Part shown: in pieces, positions 34,561-47,680 of the stretch
How positions within the stretch are numbered: the first letter of the stretch is position 1
Layout: every line of letters starts with the position of its first letter
Assembly (NCBI GenBank): GCA_940337035.1
Contig: OW679195.1
Location: forward strand, 177,168,015 to 177,232,014
Direction of reading: 5' to 3'
DNA length: 64,000 nt
Source of the DNA: Agriotes lineatus
Taxonomy: Eukaryota; Arthropoda; Insecta; Coleoptera; Elateridae
Made by a program: the position numbers and the translations under genes
The notes under the pieces: model-generated
Seen by the model: the letters and a program-made list of their open reading frames with translations, nothing else
Told to the model about the DNA's origin: nothing
Databases searched by the model: none

Positions 34561-36749
34561 CAGTAGTATTTTACTTAATTAAAATAATATTTCTGTATTG
34601 GCTATTACATATTTTTCTTCTACAGCAGTATTCCGTTACTATTAATCATATCTGTTCACAACGGGTTAAGTGGTAGAGCAGATTGTATTATTTTTGATAT
34701 CAATCTGAACTTCACCCTTTTGGGTTTTAGATATTACTTTTACCAATTATGTGTTTTCGTGTACGAGTATATATCTTCTTAAACCCGATAAAAGTCAATT
34801 ATTATTATTATTATTATTTTGTCTGTTTGTCTGTCTTTGTGCCTGTCCGTCCGTCTTTCTGTCTCTTCGTCTGTATGTCTGTCTGTCTGTCCATCTCCGA
34901 AATACTTCTTTTAAATTCATTTGGTAGTGCCCTTTCATATGAATAACGACATTTTATTTTAAGATATCCCATTTTTCTTTATCATATTCACCAGCGTTTC
35001 GAAATGCCTCTTTCTCCAAATTCTGCTTTCCCTTTGAGGCTGTGTCTTTTCCTTTGTAAAAATTGTAATCTACAGCAATAGACAATCTTGTAATTTTCTA
35101 CAGTTTTCCAGTCGATGCTCTCTTTCAAATCTCTTCTTGAGGGTATCAACATGGTCGTATGGAAAGTAAGAATTCTCACAGAAAACACGCATGAAATAAG
35201 TTCACAAATGATTTTAGTAAATAACAAATGTTTGTTTTCTTTTTTCAGAAGTTTATGCCAGCGATAAATTCGCTGTGGAGCTGGCATAAACTTCTGAAAA
35301 GAAAATTTTTGTGCTGATAACACGCACTCGTATCCAAGTATCTACAGGAGACATTTATGATACCATCCCAAAAGTACTCTGTTACGGTCTTAAACGGTCT
35401 TTACGACACCGCACCGGCTCATACATAAACAAAACGGCCGGCGCGTGCCGTAATGGACGAAATCGGGACGAAAATTCTCCTAGGCCGCTACCCAGCCGCA
35501 ACAAGTTAGGCCGAGCTAGACTTTCAGTGGAGATGGGCGGGTCCTTTAACGAGATTATCTAAGGGTAACGGCCAGAGGGTTGGTAAATAACGGTAAAATA
35601 AAGAGGGCGCCACCAAGACTGTCTTAACCCGAATAACCGGGCCTGGGCGGTTAGACGGGGGCGAAGTATTCAAGATACTCCGTCGATAAGAATTCTCATG
35701 AGCTGCACGCTCAAATAACAATTTCGTGATCGCAAATACTGGAATGGTAATATTGGGACTCTTTGGGCCGAGACTGCGCAACCACTGGACCTACCTGCAC
35801 GCTCTGATCTCTCACGTCTCGCCGTACACCAATCTTTACACTGTAAAAGGCGCTATCTGAAACAAAGCATGCACAGGTCGAATAGGAATAATACGTCCCT
35901 TAATTAAATATGCGTCTATTGGTCGATAACTACATCTGGGCAGCAAATCGTGCCGCCAAGCTTATGTTATTTCTTACGTCAAGCACCAGCTGATGGACGC
36001 GCTATGCTAGTAAACAACACACTATGGGTGGCCGGCCGCAGTGGCCTCGACACTTTACATATTAGAGTACAGTTTAGAAATACGCACTCCGGAAAAGGGC
36101 GCGTTAGTTCGCGATAACAGACGCCGACCTGCAAAGGCAACGGGAGCAGTGTAGCTAGCAGCAAAGCACGACGCCGCACAAATGCGCGACGATTTAATTG
36201 AAGGCCTAACTCGTTAGGCAGCGGGGCAGCGTGACTGCAATATTTGACCAGGAAGAGGGGCTAACATAGCCTCACTAAAGCATGCGAATTTGGAATAGTT
36301 GCCAGCCCCTGCTACGTCGCCCACGCAGTCGTTGGCTGCGGTTAACACCTGATAAGCAAAGCACAAAGCCCTCGCAAACATAAACAAAGAGCTCGAACAG
36401 ATTGGGGCGCGCCAGGCTCAGCACGGCGAGGCGTTGATTCCATTTATGTATTAATCGGTACAGTATAGCGAAGCTCACGCACCTAACGTTACTGAATTAA
36501 AAGTTAGCACAAACGTAACACCAAAACATAGGCGCAGAGTTCTTTAGCTATTTAGGCGATGAAACGCGAAACTCGCGCACATGAACTTACTAGTAGGCTA
36601 CCAAAGTAGCGTCTTGAAGCATGGTGGCCTCAAACCGGCATTAAAAGCCGCGACAAGCAAGCAAGGGGGCATGCATCCGCCCACACAAAGTTGAGCACAA
36701 AAGCACCACCGCTCGCACAAGCGACAGTTATAGTATTTTACATTACAAG
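34561..36749. other. No recognisable gene; microsatellite and hairpin inside
   Basis: Holds (ATT)n at 34798-34816, a (TCTG)n-like run at 34820-34892, a hairpin (35235-35305), and a GC-richer stretch at 35380-36480 without a convincing ORF, which could be an element UTR or LTR. Confidence 0.3.
35235..35305. repeat. Hairpin of 71 bp
   Basis: CAGAAGTTTATGCCAG (35246-35261) pairs perfectly with CTGGCATAAACTTCTG (35281-35296), with T-rich/A-rich extensions. The loop holds a smaller hairpin AGCGA/TCGCT. Confidence 0.85.
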
Positions 36750-36847
36750 CCAGGTAAAACAGTTTTTACTGGCGATAGGATTGGGATGACTGGCGAGCCG
36801 TTAGGCGAGCCTGTCATATCCTTGAGCCAGTAAAAATGGTTACCTGG
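36750..36847. repeat. Palindrome of 98 bp
   Basis: CCAGGTAAAACAGTTTTTAC TGGC pairs with GCCAGTAAAAATGGTTACCT GG, and an inner part (AGGAT..ATGAC / GTCATATCCT) continues the fold. Confidence 0.8.
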
Positions 36848-36862
36848 AGTGTATTGTTGAAT

Positions 36863-37128
36863 ATTTTATTTGTTCCTCACTTGTAAATAACTAGAAATTT
36901 ACCGTTTATTCAAAATGTCAAACTGACAAGCAACTAAATTAATCAATATCACACATACTAAGAAAGACAACTCTGGCTTTGCACGCTATCATTTATCTAT
37001 GAGCACGCTTGTAAAATATAACTGGCTAGCCAGTAAAAAATTTACTGGCTAGCCAGTTATGAAACATTTTCAAAGTGAATACAGTGACTTGATAAATTGA
37101 TGTTTACAAGTGAAGAACAAATAAATAT
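36863..37128. repeat. Short inverted-repeat element with internal perfect palindrome
   Basis: TATTTTATTTGTTCCTCACT TGTAAA (36863-36888) is reversed at 37102-37128. Inside, 37018-37060 is a perfect palindrome: 20-bp arms ATAACTGGCTAGCCAGTAAA and reverse complement around AAA. The TTTACTGGC motif is shared with the palindrome just upstream. Confidence 0.7.
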
Positions 37129-37136
37129 GTTTAAAT

Positions 37137-40100
37137 GGTTGTAATTACAAATACCTTAGTCCGTAGACAGTCTATGAGAGTTGCGTGCAGTCAGTTGGTA
37201 GAAGGCGGCAGTCTGTGGCAGCTCAATCGCCAAAACACGGCATCTGGGGTAAACGGGCTGGAATCCGCCAAGATGGCGGCGTTAGGACGCTCTCCTGAGA
37301 GCACACTTACGGTGGCAAAGAGGCCTACTTCGTCCTGCCTAGAAAGATCCTCGAAAGCAGCGAGTTGCAAAGGGAAAGCCCCCTTTCTCACAAACGCAGA
37401 ACTGGCCCCGTGAAGCCCTTCACACACCCACGCTTTGGCGTAAAGACTTGCCACTCGCACAATCACAAGCGACCTCTTAAAGGCGAAACAGTTTACGGCA
37501 TATTCGCTGTAACAGCACGAAAAATAGGAAGGCTTTCACAGCAACGGTGCTAACAAACAACGGCAATTTACACAACCTTCGCTGAAACAGCACGAGACGG
37601 TAAAAACAGGCTGGCGTCCCCGCCAATGGCGGGAACGCCGCGAAACGGCACACTCTGCGACTTCTTCGATCAACGGCGTGAGCTGAACCGCCCAAGCAAG
37701 CAGTGTTACGACCCCTGCAGTGGCGTGAGCCAAAAACGGCGTTACCACGTGGCCCTCGACAGCCAATGGCGATGCGCTCAATAAAACAAATAAGTGCCGG
37801 TGACAAAGATAGCACGAAGTCTCGCAGTCGCCTCAACGGCGTGATTTCTAGAAGGTTCGGAATTCTTGCGAGCGATAACACCCGGCTGCCAAAGTACCAG
37901 CAAAGGGGTGCTCCAACTGACGAGAAATACTGCGTTTGGGGCCAAATATGTGCAAAATCATTATTATGGAATTAGGCGATGGAGCCAAATAAGTAACTAA
38001 AAGGGTTTAGCATACGGGCACGCTGCCCTAAAGCCTAGGTGGCTAATTAAAATACCAAAATAACCTGACAACTCGACATAACTGACTATTCATGATATTG
38101 CCTATTGTATGTGATATAATTCCTTTTAATTTCGAATTTATTACAGCATTTAGTTTTAACAGTGGCAATAGCAGGTTCATGGTGAGATAATAATAAAAGG
38201 CATTATTTCTATAGTAGCTAGCTGTAAGGAAGTTAGAAAATCTATAACATGCGATTAGCGATTATGGAAAAGCCAGATGCAATATGCCTTCTTGCCAGAT
38301 TTCAACTACTTGTATAGCAACGCCAGTATCGTAACAATAACGGCAATTAATTCCGAGACCAGGCAATTTATGCACGTATTAGAAATATGCATAATAACGC
38401 GGCTGAGAGCAACAAAACAATATTGAAAAGGAAATTAAACGTCATTTAACAGGTTCTTACGTTGCAAGTCAATTACTTTCTCTAATCAATTACTTTGCGA
38501 ATTTACTTCTCGTTTATCCCAAGCTCCTTCGGGGATAATCTATTAATAAGTAACATTGGCTAATACCTAATTACAATGTCTAAAAGATCGTACTGCGTAT
38601 CATAAAATTATATCTCGATTTTTTGCACTTATTTAATTTACTACGAATGCTGCGGACAACTGGTAATCTTTGAACGTCGTTATTTATGGAGGAAATGGTT
38701 TCTATGAAAATAAGAAGCTGCTGTCGTAATTTTCTGTAAAGCTGTTTTTGCTCTTCATAGTTTATGTTAATAGAAATAAAATTAAAAAAGTGTTGTACTT
38801 TACTATGATTTGCGAGCATTATGAATATTTTTTATGTAATTTTAGATTGGATAACTATCTATTCTATTGCTTGTGTTATACGGTGTTAATTGAATCAGCA
38901 TACTGAAAATGTAAAGTTACAGGTAATATTTTGTAAATTGAAAATATACATTTCGGCAGTTTTCTTTCAATTGTTCTCAGTTTTTCCTAAAATTGTCTAT
39001 AATTTTGCAATTTACGTGCATACTAGGGGCAGTCATAACTTCTTCCAATGATTTAATACTTTACTGCAGAATAGCCATTCTAGAAATTACTTCTACAATT
39101 ATCCTACGTTCTCCTTCACATTGCAACAGAATATTTTGCAATAAATTAGATTATGAATGATGTGTTTCAAATTAGTTGTTGTTGAAATTTCATTTTAAAT
39201 ACTATTGCTTTGCGAAGGGACTTACAGTTGATTTGGCATTGCGTTGCGCATCCTAATATTACTTTTTCAGTATGAAGTCGATAATTTTTGATTGAGTGGC
39301 AGTTCGACAAGTAATGTGAATAATAATTAATAAGCATCTGATTTAACATTGGCCTTATATATAGTCTAAAACATATATAGCTGCCCTGATCTAACTTTCA
39401 ACAAGAGAGCAACTGCGATGTAAAAGGTTTGGGACCGCTGCCCTTGAACGCCACTTATTAAAAACTATTTCCTGTAGTAATTATAAGAGGAAATTTAATA
39501 AGTGAATTGCCAAATTACTATAATTAAACGGCTACTATTGCAATTTACAGTTTAATTATTAGCAATGATTCGAGATTTTTTCTTGTAAAGACTGTTAGAT
39601 AATTTTCTTGTTACGAATTATAAAATTGGATTAATTATATAACGCCCAGTTTTTTAGAATAGTATCTTGAGCATTGAGCTTCATCTCAAAACTAGAAAAC
39701 GCCATTTTTTAGATTCTAGAGATTTTTTTCAACCTTATTTAGTATACACATTCAACTTCAATATGGTACCAGTGGTAAAACTGTCTTATTTTGAATGTCT
39801 TTGAGGTAATATAATTATTATTTAACCATTAGATTTCCTCAAATAAGTTTTAGAGCAAAATTTTAGATTTTGTAGAAATACATGACCTTCGGGTTTCTTT
39901 ACATTTGTTGTTGTACATTTTTTGTGTTTTCATTTTGAATAAAATTGGTGTTAATATATCGAGTTCATCATAAAAAATAATGTTAAAGGATGATTACTTC
40001 CACATACTGGGTGCTCCAACTTTCCATAAAAGCTCTAGTATACCTTTATTATTGCAGTACAAAAAACACAAGAAGAACTTATAGAGGGTATGCAGCTTAA

Positions 40101-40139
40101 CATTTTAAAAAAAAATTTGAACCGAAATAGTCGACTCGT
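37137..40139. other. No recognisable gene
   Basis: 37137-37980 is GC-richer, with repeated CAATGGCG and AACGGC motifs and overlapping ORFs on both strands, none convincing. The remainder is AT-rich. Confidence 0.3.
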
Positions 40140-40265
40140 ATAGGAGGGTCACCCCCAACAGTGTTTACTTCGCTCGTCTAAAAGACGAAGAAAGTATTGA
40201 AAATATGACCTTCCGAGATTTCTTCAGATCTCCATGTTTCAGGGTCCCTAGACGACAGAAATTGT
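40140..40265 (+). repeat. Diverged member of the 23.1-kb repeat family
   Basis: GAAGAAAGTATTG, ACCTTCCGAGATTTCTTCAG and TCAGGGTCCCTAGACGAC match the minus strand at 24745-24850. Confidence 0.6.
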
Positions 40266-41289
40266 AAATTGCATAGCAAGTCAGGAAAGCGATGTTTTAC
40301 AAGACAAGGCAGTTTGAAATACGAGGTCATCAGGGCGAGTATTTTAAGCCGCCACTTTCTTGACGTATTATGTATACTATTTTTTTCTGAAACCGTGCAA
40401 ATTTCAGTAAAAAATCAGTAACCACAAATAATTCAAAGTGTTTTAATTTTTTGGTAAGAATTATGTTGACGTATGTTAATATTACTGATAAAAATTCAGA
40501 GCTTCTTTAATTTTGTAGTTATTTATTTGAGTCAGGTAAAACATTATTGTTTGATAAGTAGAAAATTGTTTAGGATAGAATAAAATCATATACTGTGCAT
40601 TTGTGCAATGATCTACAACTTTCATTTAATTTCTTTTCGTAAAAAGTATAGCTACACAAATCGCAAAATTACAGTTTTACAAAAATTTTCTAAACAATTT
40701 GTGTTGCCAGCTGGTTTAGTTTACTATAAGAGACGCCCACATTCAAGTTACTTTTTAAATAAAAGACACTCTGCTTACAATGTGTGTAACACAAAAATAT
40801 ACTAACGTTAAATACACAAATGACAGAAAATAAAATACCACCTAAAATAAATTGCCATTTCTAAAACAAACAGTGTTAATTAAGCTTTAGGCTGAATTCA
40901 GATGTCCACTTATTTGGGACGGAAGATGATGCAATGTGGTACCAGTCGATAATTGCATAATTTTCAAACAATAAAGATCATCAAATACAATTTAATTGTT
41001 TTTGTAGCTGGAACAGACTTCTTCTCGTTGCTCGACGACGTGAAATAATCTCTAGAAGTCTTGTAACTCCCGAACTGCAGCGTCTAGCTTGAGATATTTT
41101 TATTCATTATTTTTGATTACATTTTGTGTTTCAATCAAGGATAAAACTATTATCAATCCCGCTTTTACAAATTATTAACTCAAAGTCAATGATATTCATA
41201 CAATTTGCAAAAATTAAACTAGCACAGTTATAAAATATTTTGTAAAATAATATTTGAAATGCTTGAAATATTATTAATCGTTATCGTAA
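40266..41289. other. No recognisable gene
   Basis: AT-rich; nothing seen. Confidence 0.3.
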
Positions 41290-43817
41290 TAGTAGAGAGG
41301 CCAAACTAAATTAACTCGTCAAATAACGATTTTCGTAGGACTGAGTAGGTTTATACCGACAAGTGGTATCTTCTTATTCGGTGGTGTTTCCTGAGTATGA
41401 AAAATCATGTTGTCGCTTTCTCAGCCTGTGGAGTGAGGAGCTATGACGTCACAAAGATGGTCATTCTTAGTTCCAGGTTTTAGTACAGAAACCGGGGTTT
41501 AACCCAAACATCCAAAAAGAAAGTTCTACCCAGCAGCACACTGTTTAGTACTCTCCTCTTAGTAAGTGGTAAAAAGTTGCGCAACATTGCGCTTCGGGTT
41601 TAGGCGGAAGAGGGTCGAAAGCTAGAAAGGTGGTAAAATGGTAGTTTTCAACAGTTTTTCGCAAATATCTCGTTAACTATGAGGTTTAGCGCAAACTTTA
41701 TCTTATACAAAATTAATCTATATTTAATTTACAATAAAAATGGTCTTATGCATTTTTGACTTCTAGACAAGAGTTACGGAGATATTGACGGGGCAATGAT
41801 GTCATTATTTTCTAGTTAGCTTGGGATTCATCGTAATCACTTAAAATGAGTAGGTTTCGTTATAAAGAGTATTTTTCGTTATAAAAAGTACTTAGTAACG
41901 CATCATTAACATAGGAACATTTGTATGCGTGTATGTATGTATGTACGCCTATGTGTTTGAATCTGACAATATATCTACATTCCCTCCTTTGTCGTTTTTA
42001 TCTTAATTTTGCCTATTTTTCCTTTTAGAACATTCATCATATCGTTTTCCTCTTTCCCACTTGAGCTTTTAGAATTACAGCTACTTAAATTACTTCCATC
42101 TTTTGTCATATTTTCCTAAAAATATAAAATCATGTGAATAGCATTGAAACAACAAACTACAAACTTTATCTAATAAGCTTTAATACAAAAAATAATGGAT
42201 TTTTTTTCACAATACATGCTTTTCAGTTAATTCAATGTTCTTAAATGGAAAGTGGTATGTACAACGTACATGGTAGTTACATAATAATAAATTACAGCAA
42301 TCAGTAACCTAAAAATCGTTAAGCTCTTTTTCATGTTGAAGATTATCTTCATCGATGCCGTCGACAATAATTAGTGCATCTCTGTTGGTGCACCTATGTC
42401 CGGAGCAATTCTTGCACATATTAGAGCATTTCTAGCCACTCTGACGACTCTCACAGTTTCTGACACACACCGTATTACAAGTGCAAACAATGAGGGAAAG
42501 CAATTTTTCATGAGCAGCTGCCTTATGGTTGCAACTGGACGCAAATAACCGCCAATCCTTTTCCAACCCCACTGTAGCGAATCTTTATTGACATTGAGCC
42601 ATTGCTGCACTTGATAGTAAACTCTATAAGAGTGTGGTTGTCCAGCTGATAAAGTGGGGGAAAATACAGCTAACCTCAAATTTGTGTGTACAGGCTCCTT
42701 TGCGATGGTCTGCAAGTAACATTGAAGGCGCAGAGTATCCAAATTATCTGCATTTTTTTATGCAATTATCGAAATGAAGAAATGGTTCCAGCATCAGCTA
42801 GCGCATCTGGATCTGCATTTGGGTTGTTAAAAGTCAACAGCTTTGTGTAAAACTCCTTGTCACTTTGCACTTTTTCCGAAGGCTTTATTTTTCCTTTTCT
42901 ATAAATTGAAGAAACGGTATCACATCCGGCGAAAGTGTAAGCTGTCAAGACAACATCCTTTATTTCCTCGATACCACGCTGTATGCACCAGTGTAGTAAA
43001 CTTTTTCTTCTTGGTTACCCTTCTTCGGTACATCCATCTTCAACTGTTTGTTGGCTGGAGCATGAACAACCAACAAGACCAATAAATCGATGTCATTGCC
43101 AATTACGATAGCCTCTGTTTTCTTCTTTGATTCGTCAATTACTGTAAAAACGATCTTCATGTCAGCACCGCCTTCTGCCTGAATCACTTTGCAGCCAGCT
43201 TGCTGTTGTGTAGAGTGATTAGAGCAATCAGTTGCATCTTGTTTTTAGTATTAGTTAGAAATTGTGCTTGTCCAAGAGTGACATTAATTCCATCTTCCAA
43301 TTTCACTTCAACATGTGTAGTAGTGGATGATCTGCGCAAATGTACGAGTATGTCGTCTTTGGTGCTGGGTGCTTCATCATAACCATCTCGCGTCCCCACT
43401 TCCTTGAACCCTTCATATAATACACTTGGAGCGAATATTACGAATTCATAGGCGCAATTTTAGAATTTTTGCCAAACAGAAAAAGTTACATTTTTACCCC
43501 CTCCATATATCCGTAATCCTTTACTCAACTGCAAAAATGCATAAGACCATTTTTATTGTAAATTAAATGTAGTTTAATTTTGTATAAGGTAATGTTCACA
43601 GTAAACTTCACAGGTAACGAGATATTTGCAAAAAACTGTTGAAACCTACCATTTTACCACCTTTGTGACGTCATAACTCGTCACTCCACAGGCTAAGAAA
43701 GCGACAACAGGAGTTTTTCTACTGAGGAAACACCGCTAATTACGATGGTATCACTCGTTGGTATAAACCTACTCAGTCCCACGAAAATAATTATTAATTC
43801 ACTTGGCCTCCCTACTA
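41290..43817 (-). mobile_element. DNA transposon with long terminal inverted repeats
   Basis: 2.5 kb; ends TAGTAGAGAGGCCAA and TTGGCCTCCCTACTA with possible TAA duplication (41287-41289, 43818-43820). The inverted repeats run for hundreds of bases: GGACTGAGTAGGTTTATACC, TGTTGTCGCTTTCT(C/T)AGCCTGTGGAGTGA and TTTACAATAAAAATGGTCTT reappear inverted at the right end. The left repeat has an extra stretch of about 165 bp (41461-41630) between near-identical AAAGATGG and AAAGGTGG. Broken coding sequence on the minus strand. The superfamily is not determined. Confidence 0.85.
42330..43410 (-). pseudogene. Transposon protein with GCDT motif and Cys-rich tail (broken)
   Basis: Minus-strand pieces in order: 43399-43184; 43187-42960 with EAIVIGNDIDLLVLLVVHAP (acidic residues as in PIN/FEN-like nucleases); 42948-42766 with YTFAGCDTVSSIYRKGK; 42742-42371 with VYYQVQQWLN and LRPVAT. 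In another frame the end reads CSNMCKNCSGHRCTN, a Cys-rich tail. I recall multicopy animal proteins with this GCDT...Cys-rich layout and unknown role; a nuclease or transposase function is inference. At least three frame breaks. Confidence 0.6.
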
Positions 43818-45590
43818 TAAGTTGAGAGGCTTTAAAACTGTTCATTGCAATACATATCACTCTGTGGTCTCCTCCTAGAAACGGTGAAATCTGTATATGT
43901 AGTATTAACTCAAAACAGTGTGTTGCGTATTCATACAAATTTAAAGCCAGAATTTGTACGAGATAAAATGCATAGGTCTTTTAAATCGATATTAAATATC
44001 AAACTGCATAGAATAGGTAAATTTTTTAGAAAAGTGAACGCATTATCACATTGGAAATGTTTCCGCAATTATGTTTCCCATTTGATTTTGTCTTATACAA
44101 TATAATTTCCTATACGATATATTTGAAAGAATTATATTTAATTTCGACTACGTAAAATTTACGCCATAAAAAGGATTCAAGCTTTTTTAGGTTCGGCATT
44201 ACACAGATTTGACTGTATGCAGAGTTGTTCATATTTATTCTGTCTCCATTTTCAAAGTTTTTCTTAATTATTCCCATCACGTTAATAATTTTCTATCGTG
44301 TTTCTAAAAAAAATACTTTTTTGTCTATGAAAAGCAATGACTATAGTCCATTTCTTTTACAACTAACCTTATTTTTTAAAGCTCGTAATTTCACTCTTCC
44401 AAATATCGATTACATTGAGTTACATTGTGCAACCCTGTTTTATGCCTTTAGATATTTCAATGTTCAAAACTACACTTTGTTTATCTTGTAGTACAGTATA
44501 CCATTCCTGGTTCGCATTGTCGACCATATGTTACTTTTAAGAAAATTGTTGCATTTCCATTCCAGATCAATGACAATTATATTTGTGTATTGTTTTGTTG
44601 GATTATTTTATATTACACATTGTCGGTTTCTCTGCATTCTCCGGATATCTTGACATTATTCTAACAAAAGCAAATTGACAATTGTTCTTCGTTGCAGTGA
44701 GAGTAGGCTAGTCACCAAACTGTAGATTTAAAAAAAATTTACTTTACCACATGTTCAAAATGCATTTTGAAATAGACATATCACTGCGGCTGTGATGCTT
44801 AAAGTGTCGGCTCTTCCCATAGTTATATGAGATCATTGCAAGAACTTAGCACCGCGATTAGTTTTCACCATAACGAACTCTGTGGTTCTGGCAATAAAGG
44901 AATGAATTATTACTCTAACTGCGCAAACATTATTTTTTGAATAGGAGTGTGTAGCCACTCAGTTCAATAAAAAGCAAGTTCAAAGCTGTTGACGACCCCA
45001 AGCGCTAATAATGCGCCTCACAGATATCCCGTGCTTAATTTTTCCCAAGAGTCGCGGCTCAAAGTCAAGGACAAAATTAATAAAAACCCAAATCGCGTAG
45101 GATTCAGACGGCCTCGTCCGACAGCACAAACAAGAGTCGCTAAATTTTATTGCCGGATAGCTCAATCGCATCGCAAGTTTGGGGCTTGAAACTCGGAACT
45201 TCAGCTCCGGAGCGATTACTTCGTTTACTTAAATAGAAAAGCCAATCGCTCGCCTGGTTTCTTTTTAACGCTCTTGCTGCAACCTAATTATAGATATATT
45301 GGCTAGATACGAACCAAACGAGTTTTTTCTGATCGTGCTATTCGCTCTGTGTGTGTAATAAAGAGATTAAGTCGGGGATTTTCTTAAAGGTTCAGAAAAG
45401 CTCTGCTTCGAATCGATTGTTTTGCCTCTGGCCTATATTGATTCCCTTTTTTGGTATTTTATAGGATTTGTTTAAACAGGTGAACGGATACATTTTCTGA
45501 AAGAATCTACTTGAAAGCTTGTTAATATTGAAAAACGATTCAAAATGTTTCAAAAAAATTTTATTAATTTAGTTATAAAGGAATCGAAGA
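43818..45590. other. No recognisable gene
   Basis: AT-rich. A GC-richer 200-bp stretch near 44990-45215 has weak tRNA-like wording but no fold that I trust. Confidence 0.3.
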
Positions 45591-46231
45591 CTGTGCAACG
45601 TAAAATTTTGTGAGTTATCTATTGTCTTAGAATAGTTTTATTACTGTTTGCGTAAAAACTTCCTGTTGAATAAGTGAAAAAATCTTAAGGCTAATTTAAA
45701 TGGTGTATTGTTATTTCTCATTCATCAGACAGATTAACATAACGTTCCCCAGATAGACTTGGCAGCTTGTTTTTGTAAATAATTCAGTATGTTTCAATGC
45801 ATACGTTTATTCAATAACGCCGTCTGTTCAAACATGAACATGAACAAAGCATATAAATATGTTTGGATTACTATAGTTCTTTAAACTATGCAATGGGCAA
45901 CCTTGTGAGTTATGTACTTCTTCAGAATAGTTTTGTTGATGTATATGAAGAACTACCTGATGAATAAATAAAAAATTTGATGACTAATGTAAATGGTGTA
46001 TCTTCATAAAATAAATACATGATTTACAATTACTCGTAACTGCTTTTTCTAAATAATTACAGATTTTTTTCACTGTTTGTTCTACAATGGCGTCTGGGTA
46101 AATAGCTGTTCAAACATTAAAATCAGCATGAACAAGTCATACGAATATATTTCGGTTAAAATATATTTTAAAACGACATAATAGGCAGCCTTATGAGTTA
46201 TGTATTTCCCTATAATAGTTTTGTTCAGTAT
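45591..46231 (+). repeat. Satellite-like tandem repeat, period about 290 bp
   Basis: The marker GTGAGTTAT..GAATAGTTTT recurs at 45612, 45905 and 46194; TAAATGGTGTAT and CAAACAT also repeat in phase. A solo LTR cuts the third unit. Confidence 0.75.
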
Positions 46232-47332
46232 TGTTATGATACGACTACATTATGCTCGTAGTTTAAATTAAAATTTGTTAATGAAATTGGGATGTTATTA
46301 CAACCCATATCAACCCATTGTAATAGTTGATAATATTTAAATAGTTCCTTGAATAAATCCTAGATAAGGCAGATTATTACTTGAAAGATAGCTATTGGAA
46401 AGTTACAGGTGGATTAAAAATAAAATAGAATCAATGACAAGTGCAAAATTCTAATAAGGATAGAATTAAGTGGGTGAATATCAAATAAAAATAGAGAATA
46501 GAAGGCATCAATAATGATATAGGGTAGTTAAGGCATTTGTTTAGGGAGAGTATAAATAAAAAACTGAAAAATGTATCAACTAATTTTGGTATCATTAAAA
46601 ATATGAAGATAATCCTGTTTATTTCTCATATTTATGGTTGGGATAAATAGGGTAGATAAACTAAATCTGCGTGGTGATAAGAAAATGAAATTTTAAAAGA
46701 ACAAGCATAGAAGAGGAATTCACTAAAGAAGATTATTGGTACATAGTAGACGAAACTAATGGATAGAAGAATTGTTACATACAAGTAAAGTACTAAAGAG
46801 GCATATTGGGTCAGCTTTATTTTGAATATTACATTTGACAACTGACGGGAGTAAAATGGGATTACACCAGGATATGTGTTGTTGAGTGGAGCTTCCAAAG
46901 GGGTAGAGAGGAAGCGTTCCAGGAAGCAGTGTACTGTGACAGATGGCGGTCCAGGTTTGCTGATAGCTGACGGGAGTTTGAGATTTGTTGGTGTTGGGCA
47001 GTAAGAGCGAGTTGTCTGTTGAAGATAGGTGCATTGCAGTAGGAAGACTGAAGGTGTCGAGCTGCAGATCTAAAAATAGGTTGCTGTCTTGGAGGTTATG
47101 TAAGAACGATAAAATGTGGGTGATTTGTTAGAGTATACTAACTAGAAAACAAATAAAGACATTAATAACTAGATAAAAGATCCCACCCCTGTAAGAGTTT
47201 CAAGCGCTATCATAAAACGAAATTATTGATATTATCATTCAAGGAGGGCAATTTGTCATTCAAAATAACTAATTAACATCAATATTTGAAAGTTTTGCAC
47301 ATTTAAAGGCACAACAAAGGATAGCCAGTGCA
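46232..47332 (+). mobile_element. Solo LTR (copy 1)
   Basis: Starts TGTTATGATACGAC and ends GCCAGTGCA, with GTAT on both sides (46228-46231, 47333-47336). Contains a TATA box (GAGTATAAATAAA near 46549) and AATAAA near 47150. A relative is at 61189-62479. No internal region, so it is a solo LTR from an unknown LTR retrotransposon. Confidence 0.7.
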
Positions 47333-47680
47333 GTATATATGAAAGCTATATGTTGATAGAATGAAGAGAATGCAGAAATCGAGAATTGGCTCATGATTCA
47401 ATACGCACAATTTCGTCTCAGTAAATAATTAACAGAAAGGGTCGTAGCATACTAGTACATTGAAATCGAGATGAACAATAATGTAAATAGATTCACATTA
47501 AAATACTCTTTAATTATGCAATGGAAAGCGTTATGAAGTACGAACTTCTTTTTGATAGTTTTGAACACGAAGGGCTACTTGTCAAATGAATGAATATTTT
47601 GAAGAACCAATATAATTGGTCTATCTTCATGAATCGATAGAAGATGGAAGTCTTACTATCTGATAATACCTACAGGAGTC
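47333..47680 (+). repeat. Continuation of the 290-bp satellite
   Basis: Text resumes after the LTR (GTATATATGAAAG...) and a further unit starts near 47460 (GAGATGAACAA, GCAATGG, TTGATAGTTTT). Confidence 0.6.

Noticed and set aside
35955..37980. GC-rich stretch with many overlapping ORFs, possibly a CpG-type promoter or 5' exon
   Set aside because: No splice structure or protein motif was found; could equally be an LTR or element UTR.
44990..45215. Possible tRNA or SINE (GATAGCTCAATCGC)
   Set aside because: Only a D-arm-like fragment; no anticodon or T-arm could be folded.
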